From the NCBI GenBank assembly GCA_002869605.1, contig PKUI01000118.1:1-7220 (forward strand): a stretch of 7,220 nucleotides of DNA, written 5' to 3'. This document shows, piece after piece, positions 1 through 5,861 of the stretch (its first letter is position 1; each line of letters starts with the position of its first letter). The notes below the pieces were generated by a model. It searched no databases and had not been told where the DNA came from. It saw only the letters and a list, made by a program, of their open reading frames with translations. Made by a program: the position numbers and the translations under genes. The stretch is from Desulfuromonas sp. (lineage in GTDB: Bacteria; Desulfobacterota; Desulfuromonadia; Desulfuromonadales; SZUA-401).

Positions 1-72
1 CAGTCATGGAATGCTTTCTGGGGCGCGTGGAACTCCTTGTTTATCGAGCCCGATTGGTTGAAGGGGCGATGT

Positions 73-579
73 TCACTTTACCTGCTCAATCACCGTCACC
101 TGTTCAAACAACAGGTGATGCAGATACTCGCGCAGAATAAGCATCTGCGCATAGAAACGGGGTGAAATGTCCGATTCGTGGGGGCGGGGAGGCCGCCCCA
201 TGGCGATCTCGGCATACTGGCCGAACACCAATTCGTGGGCCTCTCGCGACAAGGCCATTTCCTTCGAGGTTTCAACGCCGCACAACTGGGCGATGTTGCG
301 GATGAAGGGGGTGTCGGTCACCAGGTGATAGCCTTTTCTCGCGATCTCGGGGGCGACCTTCTCGATTTCATCCTCGATGTAGTTGATGGCGTACTCGACC
401 TCGTCATAGGTCGGCGGGGTGTGCTTGAAGTAGCGCTCGCTGATGGCAGCGTAGCCGACCGGCAGCGTGATTGTGACGGTGTCGCTGTTTTTGAAGCAGA
501 AAGAGGAGGTACTTTCATCGATCTGCAAGAAGATGGTATTTGGATGATTTTCTTCGTAACTCTTGAAATGTGATCCCAT
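73..579 (-). CDS. Hypothetical soluble protein, 168 residues
   Basis: I do not recognise the family. The protein is acidic to neutral, with no signal peptide or membrane segment. It starts with a short beta-like stretch (around TVTITLPVGYA), followed by a mostly helical body rich in Glu, Tyr and Arg (for example YDEVEYAINYIEDEIEKV) and a C-terminal helix ending in HHLLFEQVTVIEQVK. Its GC content is nearer to that of nrdJ than to that of the two small genes upstream. I chose the ATG at 577-579 because a GAGAG Shine-Dalgarno-like run lies five bases before it. An in-frame ATG at 604-606 would add nine residues (MRRLNSREN) but has a weaker upstream site. It is the last of three minus-strand genes and could be co-transcribed with them. 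The reading frame and codon pattern look real; the function is unknown. Confidence 0.72.
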   Translation of the reverse strand: MGSHFKSYEENHPNTIFLQIDESTSSFCFKNSDTVTITLPVGYAAISERYFKHTPPTYDEVEYAINYIEDEIEKVAPEIARKGYHLVTDTPFIRNIAQLCGVETSKEMALSREAHELVFGQYAEIAMGRPPRPHESDISPRFYAQMLILREYLHHLLFEQVTVIEQVK

Positions 580-620
580 ATTTTCTCTCGAATTAAGCCG
601 TCGCATCTTATTTGAATTTA

Positions 621-647
621 GGAATTAGAGAAGCGTCCCCGTTTTCC
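621..647. repeat. GTCCCC-type interspersed repeat fragment
   Basis: This short intergenic stretch begins GGAATTAGAGAAGCGTCCCC and ends GTTTTCC, so it is bounded by GGAA and TTCC. From memory, very similar GGGGACGCTTC-containing strings recur between genes in several proteobacterial genomes, often next to genes for REP-associated tyrosine transposases (RAYTs). Only one copy lies in this window and no transposase is present, so the assignment rests on recall of the motif. It lies between the single-pass membrane gene and the soluble hypothetical gene. Confidence 0.3.
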
Positions 648-654
648 CAAGGCA

Positions 655-1071
655 TTATTCCTGTTCATATTCTTCAACTTGGGTTATCTCTAAAAATCTA
701 AAATCTTCACCCGCCAACCAGTCGGATTCCTCGGCAGTGAAAACGCCATTTTTTAGTCTGTAGCGAACTTTTATCCCTTCTGGCAGGCTTGTTAACTCAC
801 TGTCCAACGTCTCTTGTCCGTCTTCAAGCCCGCACGTAGTGACAATGGCCTCTTTCCCGGTTTTCTTTTCCATGGCCAGAATTCGGGTTTTTGTTTTAAC
901 CACGTAGATTTTGTCACCAACCCGTATTTTCTTACGGGGGCTGTTGATTGTTTTGAAAAGTGAGTTTTTGGATTTTGTATCCTTGTAAAATAGCCAGCCC
1001 CCTATCAGCACAAATGGAATAAGTGAAAGTAATACTTTGATAATAGCATTCATCTTTTCAGGGTCCATCAT
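655..1071 (-). CDS. Single-pass membrane protein of unknown function
   Basis: The 138-residue protein has one clear transmembrane segment near the N-terminus (about residues 9-29, ending IGGWLFY). A basic stretch follows (KDTKSKNSLFK...SPRKKIR), and then a roughly 90-residue soluble tail that looks beta-rich (VGDKIYVVKTKTRILAMEKK) and ends in acidic residues (EEYEQE). The positive charges after the membrane segment suggest that the tail is cytoplasmic. The start is well supported: a GAGGG Shine-Dalgarno sequence lies five bases before tandem ATGATG codons. Base composition is AT-rich compared with nrdJ. It lies 77 bases downstream of the zinc-ribbon membrane gene on the same strand, so the two may form a unit. 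I do not recognise a family and assign no function. Confidence 0.65.
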   Translation of the reverse strand: MMDPEKMNAIIKVLLSLIPFVLIGGWLFYKDTKSKNSLFKTINSPRKKIRVGDKIYVVKTKTRILAMEKKTGKEAIVTTCGLEDGQETLDSELTSLPEGIKVRYRLKNGVFTAEESDWLAGEDFRFLEITQVEEYEQE

Positions 1072-1148
1072 TCAATCCCTCGTGCTTAGAACAGAGTGTA
1101 TTCTTATGGGTCTTTGTTTCAGTCAAAGGCGTTGTTTTAGTCAAGATT

Positions 1149-1478
1149 TCAAGAAACATTTGACGGGAAAGTCCATATCGCTCTTTCAGTATAAGTGCAT
1201 TTGTCGCATACAAATTCATGGATTCGGCGTTCTCGACGCCACATGTACCTACCATGGCTATTGCATTTTGGGCATGTAGCACGAAATATAAATTTAAATA
1301 ACAATAAAGGAATTATCCAACCGACATGTATTGATACGAAGAATAGAAAGTCTGTTGGATACCCTGCTGCTGATAACGTGTCGCTATTGACTGTAACCAA
1401 AGTGCTGGTGACAATACTGCCTAAAATTAAAGAAAGTATCAGAAGTATAGAGTGAGTTCTGATTTTCACGAAGGGCAT
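1149..1478 (-). CDS. Two-pass membrane protein with C-terminal zinc ribbon
   Basis: The ATG at 1476-1478 gives 109 residues. Two hydrophobic segments are clear (counted from the ATG: about residues 11-30, rich in Leu and Ile, and 44-65, ending LLLFKFIF). A compact cysteine module follows: CPKC at about 69-72 and CDKC at about 91-94, separated by a basic stretch (MWRRERRIHE). The CxxC-x18-CxxC arrangement is a typical zinc ribbon, and the charge pattern places it in the cytoplasm. A TTG at 1494-1496 would add six residues; neither start has a convincing ribosome binding site, so the N-terminus is uncertain and could be truncated. The DNA is AT-rich and probably acquired. The function is unknown; the ribbon could bind nucleic acid or a protein partner, but the sequence does not say. 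Confidence 0.6.
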   Translation of the reverse strand: MPFVKIRTHSILLILSLILGSIVTSTLVTVNSDTLSAAGYPTDFLFFVSIHVGWIIPLLLFKFIFRATCPKCNSHGRYMWRRERRIHEFVCDKCTYTERAIWTFPSNVS

Positions 1479-1653
1479 CTTCTGGCTGGTGGGCAACTCT
1501 GATACATAACAGGGATTAGATGCATATCTACATCTTGAGACTGTCCCTAGGAGCAGCGATAAGTTTATGAATATGAATATCTAGCTTCTGGATGTAGAGG
1601 CCATAAATCTAAAAATCACCTCAGTTTGGCATATTCTAATCCTCTCGGCCAAG

Positions 1654-1693
1654 AAAAAGCCGCCCATGCTCTTGGAGCAGGGCGGCTTTTTTT
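1654..1693 (-). terminator. Bidirectional intrinsic terminator after nrdJ
   Basis: GCCGCCC (1659-1665) pairs with GGGCGGC (1680-1686). An inner TGCTC/GAGCA stem (1667-1671 with 1675-1679) closes a three-base loop, leaving one bulged A. The stem is flanked by AAAAA on the left and a run of seven T on the right, so a U tract follows the hairpin on either strand. It begins ten bases past the nrdJ stop codon and should end nrdJ transcription. It would equally stop transcripts entering from the left on the plus strand. Confidence 0.9.
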
Positions 1694-1703
1694 GTTTAGC
1701 GTA

Positions 1704-3938
1704 TTAAGCGCATTCGCTGTAGCCGCAGGCGTGGCAGACGCAGCAGCCACCTTCGTGCTCGACCGGGCCGCCACACTCGGGGCAGGCGCCGCCGTTGGTG
1801 ACATGCTCAATCTCTTCACCCGCGTCTTCCATGTGCATCTGGATCGCCTTGGCGACGGCGTCGGAGCAGGAGGTGATGCGGTTGGCACCGAAACCGGCCG
1901 GCTTGTGGCAGGTGATACCGATCATCTGTTTCACCGCCTGGCGGGCCTGCACACCGCTGCGCCATGCCAGCGATACCAGGCGACCGATCGCTTCACACTG
2001 GCTGGCGGCGCAACCGCCGGCCTTACCCATGGTGGTGAACAGCTCGAACACGCCCTTGTCGTCTTCGTTGACCGTGACATACAGCGGGCCACAGCCGGTC
2101 TCCATCTGGTAGGTAGAGCCTTTGAGGGCGCGGGGACGATTGCGCTTGCGCGACGCGGAGCCTTTTGCCGACTCGTACGGTACGCAGTCCTCACCCTTGG
2201 CCGCGGCTTCCTCTTTCTTGGCCACCGACAATACCTGCATGTCGCGGCTGCCGTCGCGGTAGATGGTGACTCCTTTGCAGCCTTCCTTCCAGGCGCGGCG
2301 GTAGACATCTTCGACGTCGTGGCGGGTAGCGGTGTTGGGGAAGTTGACCGTCTTGGAGACCGCGTTGTCGGTGTACTTCTGGAAGGCGGCCTGCATGCGG
2401 ATGTGGTCCTCGGGGGTGATGTCGTGGGCGGTGAGGAACACGTTGCGGATATCCTCAGGGACCTCCTCGATGCCGTGCAGGGTGCCGTGCTCGGCGATTT
2501 TCTCCATCAGCTCCTTGGAGTAGAAGCCGCGCTCCCTGGCGATCTTTTCGAACAGCGGGTTGACCTCGACCAGCTTGTCGTTATCGAGCACCTGGCGGAT
2601 ATAGCTGACTGCAAACAGCGGCTCGACACCGCTGGAGGAGTTAGCGATGATCGAGATGGTGCCGGTCGGGGCGATGGTGGTGCTGGTGGCGTTACGTACC
2701 TTGAGGCCGCCCTTGCTGTCGAAACTGCTCCCCTTGAAGTTGGGGAAGGTGCCGCGCTCGGCGGCGAGCTCCACCGACATCTGGCGTGACTCGTCGGTGA
2801 TGAACTTCATGATCTTGGCGCCGAGCTCGGCCGCCTCGACGCTGGAGTAGGGGATGCCGAGCAAAATCAGCATGTCGGCCCAGCCCATCACACCGAGACC
2901 GATCTTGCGGTTGGCGCGGGTCATCTCGTCGATCTCCGGCAGCGGGTAGTTGTTGACCTCGATGACGTTGTCGAGGAAACGCGAGGAGAGACGGATGGTC
3001 TGCTTGAGGCGATCCCAGTTGACCTCGCCCTCCTCGACGAACTTGCCGAGGTTGATCGAGCCGAGGTTGCAGCTCTCGTAGGGGAGCAGCGGTTGCTCAC
3101 CGCACGGGTTGGTCGACTCAATCTCGCCGATATGCGGCGTCGGGTTGTCGCGGTTCAGGCGGTCGAGGAAGATGATCCCCGGCTCGCCGTTGTTCCAGGC
3201 CATGTCGACGATATGCTCGTAGACCTTGCGTGCAGCCAGGGTGCCCTGCTTCTTGCCGTCGCGCGGGTTGAGCAGGTCGTACTCGCCATCGGCCTCGACC
3301 GCTTCCATGAACTTCTCGGTGATGCCGACCGAGATATTGAAGTTGGTGAGTACGGTCTGGTCCCGCTTGCACATGATGAAGTCCATGATATCGGGATGGT
3401 CGATGCGCAAAATTCCCATGTTGGCGCCGCGCCGGGTGCCGCCCTGCTTGATGGTCTCGGTGGCGGCGTCGAATACGCTCATGAACGAAAGCGGCCCGGA
3501 GGAAACCCCGCTGGTCGATTTGACCACGTCGTTGGCCGGGCGGATACGCGAAAACGAAAAGCCGGTACCGCCGCCGCTCTTGTGGATCAGCGCGGTGTTC
3601 TTGATCGATTCGAAGATATCCGAGAGTGAGTCACCGACCGGCAGCACGAAGCAGGCCGAGAGCTGTCCCAGTTCGCGACCGGCGTTCATCAGGGTCGGCG
3701 AGTTGGGGAGGAACTCGAGCTCAGTCATCATGCGGTAAAAGTCGTCAGCGAGCGCCTTGGCGTCGTTACCGGTTTCCAGCTTTGTTTCGGCCGAGGCGAT
3801 GGTTTCGGCGACACGGCGGAACATGTCGACCGGGGTCTCGGTCGGTTTGCCTTTTTCGTCGCGCTTGAGGTAGCGACGTTCGAGGACGGTGATGGCGTTG
3901 GGGGTGAGGGCGGTCAGTTTCTTGGTTTTGGGTGGCAT
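1704..3938 (-). CDS. nrdJ: Adenosylcobalamin-dependent (class II) ribonucleoside-diphosphate reductase
   Basis: The 744-residue cytoplasmic enzyme reduces ribonucleotides to deoxyribonucleotides, using a thiyl radical generated from adenosylcobalamin. Family residues are in place. SACFVLPVGDS carries the first redox cysteine (C96). NPCGEQ supplies N277, the thiyl-radical cysteine C279 and E281. C290 in YESCNLGS, eleven residues after C279, is the second redox cysteine. SGGGTGFSFSRIRP (about 121-134) and APTGTISII (about 424-431) are also typical. A TSCPD-type domain covers about 600-705, its signature reading TSCSD here. The tail has a cysteine cluster (C719, C722, C732, C733, C735, C738, C743), as expected of a metal-binding, disulfide-relaying C-terminus. 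No N-terminal ATP-cone is obvious. The ATG is preceded by AGAGGAAG at good spacing, and an intrinsic terminator follows. No NrdA/B or NrdD lies in the window. The gene looks complete and functional. Confidence 0.97.
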   Translation of the reverse strand: MPPKTKKLTALTPNAITVLERRYLKRDEKGKPTETPVDMFRRVAETIASAETKLETGNDAKALADDFYRMMTELEFLPNSPTLMNAGRELGQLSACFVLPVGDSLSDIFESIKNTALIHKSGGGTGFSFSRIRPANDVVKSTSGVSSGPLSFMSVFDAATETIKQGGTRRGANMGILRIDHPDIMDFIMCKRDQTVLTNFNISVGITEKFMEAVEADGEYDLLNPRDGKKQGTLAARKVYEHIVDMAWNNGEPGIIFLDRLNRDNPTPHIGEIESTNPCGEQPLLPYESCNLGSINLGKFVEEGEVNWDRLKQTIRLSSRFLDNVIEVNNYPLPEIDEMTRANRKIGLGVMGWADMLILLGIPYSSVEAAELGAKIMKFITDESRQMSVELAAERGTFPNFKGSSFDSKGGLKVRNATSTTIAPTGTISIIANSSSGVEPLFAVSYIRQVLDNDKLVEVNPLFEKIARERGFYSKELMEKIAEHGTLHGIEEVPEDIRNVFLTAHDITPEDHIRMQAAFQKYTDNAVSKTVNFPNTATRHDVEDVYRRAWKEGCKGVTIYRDGSRDMQVLSVAKKEEAAAKGEDCVPYESAKGSASRKRNRPRALKGSTYQMETGCGPLYVTVNEDDKGVFELFTTMGKAGGCAASQCEAIGRLVSLAWRSGVQARQAVKQMIGITCHKPAGFGANRITSCSDAVAKAIQMHMEDAGEEIEHVTNGGACPECGGPVEHEGGCCVCHACGYSECA

Positions 3939-3963
3939 CGCTTCTTCCTCTTCATTGATGAGA

Positions 3964-3978
3964 TGTCAATATATGTGA
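3964..3978 (-). promoter_or_regulatory. Imperfect NrdR-box-like site upstream of nrdJ
   Basis: Read on the plus strand, this is TGTCAATATATGTGA. It resembles the NrdR-box consensus ACAC-W-ATATAT-W-GTGT in its CAATATAT core and GTG right side, but it is one base short and its outer left bases do not match. It sits about 25 bases before the nrdJ start codon, where ribonucleotide reductase genes often carry NrdR boxes. I found no second box at the usual three-helical-turn spacing. Treat it as a weak candidate. Confidence 0.2.
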
Positions 3979-4069
3979 TGAAAATGGTAATGATTTCGCA
4001 GGGTCCGCTAAGTGAGGGCACAGCACAACATTACAGCTTTAATGAATCTAGTGGTTTTAGTAGGGGTGT

Positions 4070-4085
4070 TCGCAAGATGTTGCGA
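4070..4085. promoter_or_regulatory. Perfect short inverted repeat in the divergent intergenic region
   Basis: TCGCAA-GATG-TTGCGA forms a six-base perfect inverted repeat with a four-base spacer. It lies between the divergent nrdJ and diguanylate cyclase genes. It could be an operator half-site pair or a small RNA hairpin. No regulator is recognised from it. The rest of the 3939-4283 interval shows no gene and no B12 riboswitch that I can see. Confidence 0.3.
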
Positions 4086-4172
4086 TAGGGTAGAGTTAAA
4101 CCACAGGATGTCGTGCCTGTCAAGGCATTCCGTAGACAATTTTCTGCCGGAGTTTTAACCCCCCCTAAACTC

Positions 4173-4201
4173 TTTACACTTCACCCCGAATCGTGTCTAA
4201 T
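4173..4201 (+). promoter_or_regulatory. Sigma-70-type promoter for the diguanylate cyclase
   Basis: TTTACA (4173-4178) matches the -35 consensus TTGACA in five of six positions. TCTAAT (4196-4201) matches the -10 consensus TATAAT in five of six. The spacer is the optimal 17 bases. Predicted transcription starts near 4208, giving a leader of about 75 bases before the ATG at 4284. This is the best vegetative promoter I can see in the window. Confidence 0.6.
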
Positions 4202-4283
4202 TACTCTTTAATTTCCTAATGCGATTCGCCCAGGCACGGTAAATGAACAATGCGTCTTGTTGTGTAATGAAAGGGAGAGGGGA

Positions 4284-5330
4284 ATGACCCCGGATAAAGA
4301 ACTGACCCCCGAGGAGATGCGCGAGGAGCTTGAGGGCCTGCGCAAGATCGTCGAGGTGGCCAAGGCCGCCGTCTCAACTCTTGAACTCGAAGTTGTTTTG
4401 CAGACCATCCTTAAGAGCTGTATGGATGTCATGGAGGTCCCGGCCGGCAGCATCGCGCTCTACGATGAGGCCGATCGTCGCGTCACCCTGGCGGCCCACG
4501 CGGGGCTCAGCGCCAAGCTGGTGGCCAAGGATCGCTGGCGCGTCAAGCAGGGCGGCCTGACCCACAAGATCCTCGAGGAGGGGCATCTGTTCATCGTCGA
4601 GGACACCTACGACGCGCCCTTCTTCAACAACCCGCTCGCTACGGAAGAGGGGATCCGCTCGCTGATCGCCGTGCCGCTGAAGATCGGCGTCAAGATCGTC
4701 GGCATCCTTTACGTTGACGATTTCAAACCACGGACCTACCCGGAGCACCGACTGAGCATGCTGCGGGTTTTAAGCTCCTTTGCCGCGATGTGCATCGACA
4801 ACGCGCGCCTGCATTTCCGCACCCGCAAGCTCGCCTGCACCGATGGCCTCACCGGCCTCTATAATCACCGCCAGTTCAAAGAGTTCTTCGACCGCGAGAT
4901 GAACCGTGCTACGCGCATGGCCCGCCCGTTAAGCCTGGCGATGCTCGACATCGACGATTTCAAGAAGTTCAACGACGAGTATGGGCACGCTATCGGTGAC
5001 CAGGCGCTGGTCTCGGTGGCCGAGATAATCAATGAACATCTGCGTAGCGCTGATTTGCCCTGCCGCTACGGCGGGGAGGAGTTTGCGATTATTCTCCCCG
5101 ATACCGATCCGGACGAGGCGGCCGTGGTCGCCGAGCGTCTGCGTAGAGTGATCGAGGAGGAAGCGACCAAGGGGCTCTCTGTTGAGGTCAAGCTCAGTAT
5201 TACTGTGAGCATCGGCCTTTCTTCGTACCCCAAGGACGGCCGGAAGATGGAGTTCCTGCTCAAGATCGCCGACGATCTGCTCTATGGGGCGAAAAAGTTG
5301 GGGAAGAACAAGGTTTATTACGTCAAGTAG
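4284..5330 (+). CDS. GAF-domain diguanylate cyclase (GGDEF)
   Basis: The 348-residue cytoplasmic protein condenses two GTP into the second messenger cyclic di-GMP. An N-terminal helical segment (about 1-30) leads into a GAF sensor domain (about 31-172), with typical ends such as IRSLIAVPLKIG and GILYVDD. A GGDEF domain follows (about 183-346). It opens with TDGLTGLYNHRQF. Metal and nucleotide residues appear in LDIDDFKKFNDEYGHAIGDQ (D222 as metal ligand). The active site is GGEEF at 263-267. The product-inhibition motif R254-S-A-D257 lies five residues before it, so the enzyme is expected to be active and feedback-inhibited. The GAF ligand is unknown. I chose the ATG at 4284 because GGGAG lies six bases upstream; a TTG at 4257 would add nine poorly supported residues. 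A sigma-70 promoter precedes the gene, and a hairpin terminator lies about 150 bases downstream. Confidence 0.93.
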   Translation: MTPDKELTPEEMREELEGLRKIVEVAKAAVSTLELEVVLQTILKSCMDVMEVPAGSIALYDEADRRVTLAAHAGLSAKLVAKDRWRVKQGGLTHKILEEGHLFIVEDTYDAPFFNNPLATEEGIRSLIAVPLKIGVKIVGILYVDDFKPRTYPEHRLSMLRVLSSFAAMCIDNARLHFRTRKLACTDGLTGLYNHRQFKEFFDREMNRATRMARPLSLAMLDIDDFKKFNDEYGHAIGDQALVSVAEIINEHLRSADLPCRYGGEEFAIILPDTDPDEAAVVAERLRRVIEEEATKGLSVEVKLSITVSIGLSSYPKDGRKMEFLLKIADDLLYGAKKLGKNKVYYVK

Positions 5331-5384
5331 TTCATTACGTTGTGCGCGACTGTTGAACCGCGGGGTTGCGGCCCCGCACGACGC

Positions 5385-5432
5385 CTTCCTTTCTTTGCGC
5401 GCCCAAAGAAAGGAAGCAAAGAAATGCGCCCC
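5385..5432 (+). repeat. Hairpin repeat element, left copy
   Basis: CTTCCTTTCTTTG (5385-5397) and CAAAGAAAGGAAG (5404-5416) form a perfect 13-base-pair stem around a six-base loop. CAAAGAAA and TGCGCCCC follow. The same order (stem, loop, stem, CAAA(A)GAAA, then a ...CCCC tail) appears inverted at 5745-5793. The CTTTCTTTG...CAAAGAAAG pattern is, from memory, common in proteobacterial intergenic repeats. A separate GC hairpin (GCGGGG/CCCCGC, 5360-5377) lies just upstream. Confidence 0.75.
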
Positions 5433-5459
5433 ATGTTTCGCGCCGGCTGAAGCCGGTCC

Positions 5460-5552
5460 CCATGGGAGCAAAGATTAAAATCGGCCGGGCAAAACTCGCT
5501 GTCGCTCAGACAGGTTGCCCGGCTTTTTCGATTTTAATCCATCCTCCCACGG
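5460..5552. repeat. Large imperfect palindrome (potential cruciform)
   Basis: Nested inverted repeats share one centre. GATTAAAATCG (5473-5483) pairs perfectly with 5529-5539. GCCGGGCAA (5484-5492) pairs perfectly with TTGCCCGGC (5515-5523). CTGTC/GACAG (5499-5503 with 5509-5513) closes the tip. The outer arms continue with mismatches: CCATGGGAG on the left against CTCCCACGG on the right. Five unpaired T (5524-5528) interrupt the right arm. A further GATTAAAAT lies on the minus strand at 5655-5663, so this heptamer-to-decamer is itself a recurring module of the region. Confidence 0.75.
5484..5528 (+). terminator. Intrinsic terminator inside the palindrome
   Basis: A nine-base GC-rich stem (GCCGGGCAA/TTGCCCGGC) with a 22-base loop that can fold further is followed directly by TTTTT. 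This fits a rho-independent terminator for the diguanylate cyclase transcript, about 155 bases past its stop codon. It would also limit read-through into the response regulator gene. Confidence 0.6.
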
Positions 5553-5744
5553 CGCTGCACAAGGGGGAAAGAAGATCAAAAACTTATAGATTTGAAAGTC
5601 CTTGATTGTCTCATGGCTCTTATGGGGCCCCGTGCGCAGTCACCGAGCGCGGGAATTTTAATCTTGCCGCCTGGCGAGCACGCGAGCCGGCTGGATTGAA
5701 ACTTCGCGCCAGCGAGGGTACCCGATCGTCGGGTGACGGAGTTC

Positions 5745-5793
5745 GGGGTGGCTTTCTTTTGCCACCTTTTCTTTGCCATCAAAGAAAAGGTGG
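5745..5793 (-). repeat. Hairpin repeat element, right inverted copy
   Basis: CCACCTTTTCTTTG (5762-5775) and CAAAGAAAAGGTGG (5780-5793) form a perfect 14-base-pair stem with the four-base loop CCAT. Read on the minus strand, the unit continues with CAAAAGAAA and GCCACCCC, parallel to the left copy at 5385-5432. GGTGGC (5747-5752) can also pair with GCCACC (5761-5766), so the CCACC segment has two mutually exclusive partners. The element ends about 70 bases before the response regulator start. Confidence 0.75.
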
Positions 5794-5861
5794 GCGCTGC
5801 CGGGCGCCCCCGGCGATGTTGAGCCTTGTTTTTGTTCTGAACTTAAGGTGAAAATAGAGAT

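Larger units (their letters stand above)
5331..5861. other. Non-coding repeat mosaic between the two signalling genes
   Basis: I see no gene here despite several short open frames. The interval is a chain of hairpins: 5360-5377, 5385-5416, 5443-5456 (CCGGC-TGAA-GCCGG), the palindrome at 5460-5552, 5720-5734 (ACCCGA-TCG-TCGGGT), 5747-5793 and 5799-5814 (GCCGGG/CCCGGC). Two copies of a hairpin element face each other at the ends. GATTAAAAT modules occur at 5473, 5539 (reverse) and 5663 (reverse). The stretch 5553-5640 is less structured apart from GGGGCCCC. No promoter for the downstream gene is obvious. Confidence 0.7.

Noticed and set aside
1..165. An open plus-strand frame from the left edge ending TGA at 163-165 (starts QSWNAFWGAWNS)
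   Set aside because: It might be the tail of a gene entering from the left, but most of it overlaps the 3' end of the minus-strand hypothetical gene and only about 24 codons are free. That is too little to support.
1058..1282. A 74-codon minus-strand frame overlapping the zinc-ribbon gene and the start of the next gene
   Set aside because: It runs out of frame across a better candidate whose CxxC pairs and membrane segments make sense, and it has no features of its own.
1626..2789. A 387-codon open frame on the plus strand opposite nrdJ
   Set aside because: It is antisense to a strongly conserved enzyme gene, is low in complexity (Ala, Gly, Val, Asp rich) and shows no domain. Long antisense frames are expected in GC-rich genes.
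3093..3629. A 178-codon plus-strand frame opposite the nrdJ N-terminal half
   Set aside because: Again a shadow of nrdJ codon bias, with no ribosome site and no recognisable motif.
3939..4283. A cobalamin riboswitch upstream of the B12-dependent nrdJ
   Set aside because: I looked on the minus strand for the B12-box GCCACTG and the conserved core and did not find them; only an isolated CCACTAG occurs.
5748..5762. A sigma-54 promoter (GG...GC) in front of the response regulator
   Set aside because: The GG and GC dinucleotides are separated by nine rather than ten bases, and the sequence is fully explained by the hairpin repeat.
5366..5851. Short plus-strand frames in the repeat region (5366-5605 and 5606-5851)
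   Set aside because: They are translations of inverted repeats, with compositions rich in Arg, Pro and Ser. Such frames recur as spurious annotations wherever this type of repeat occurs.
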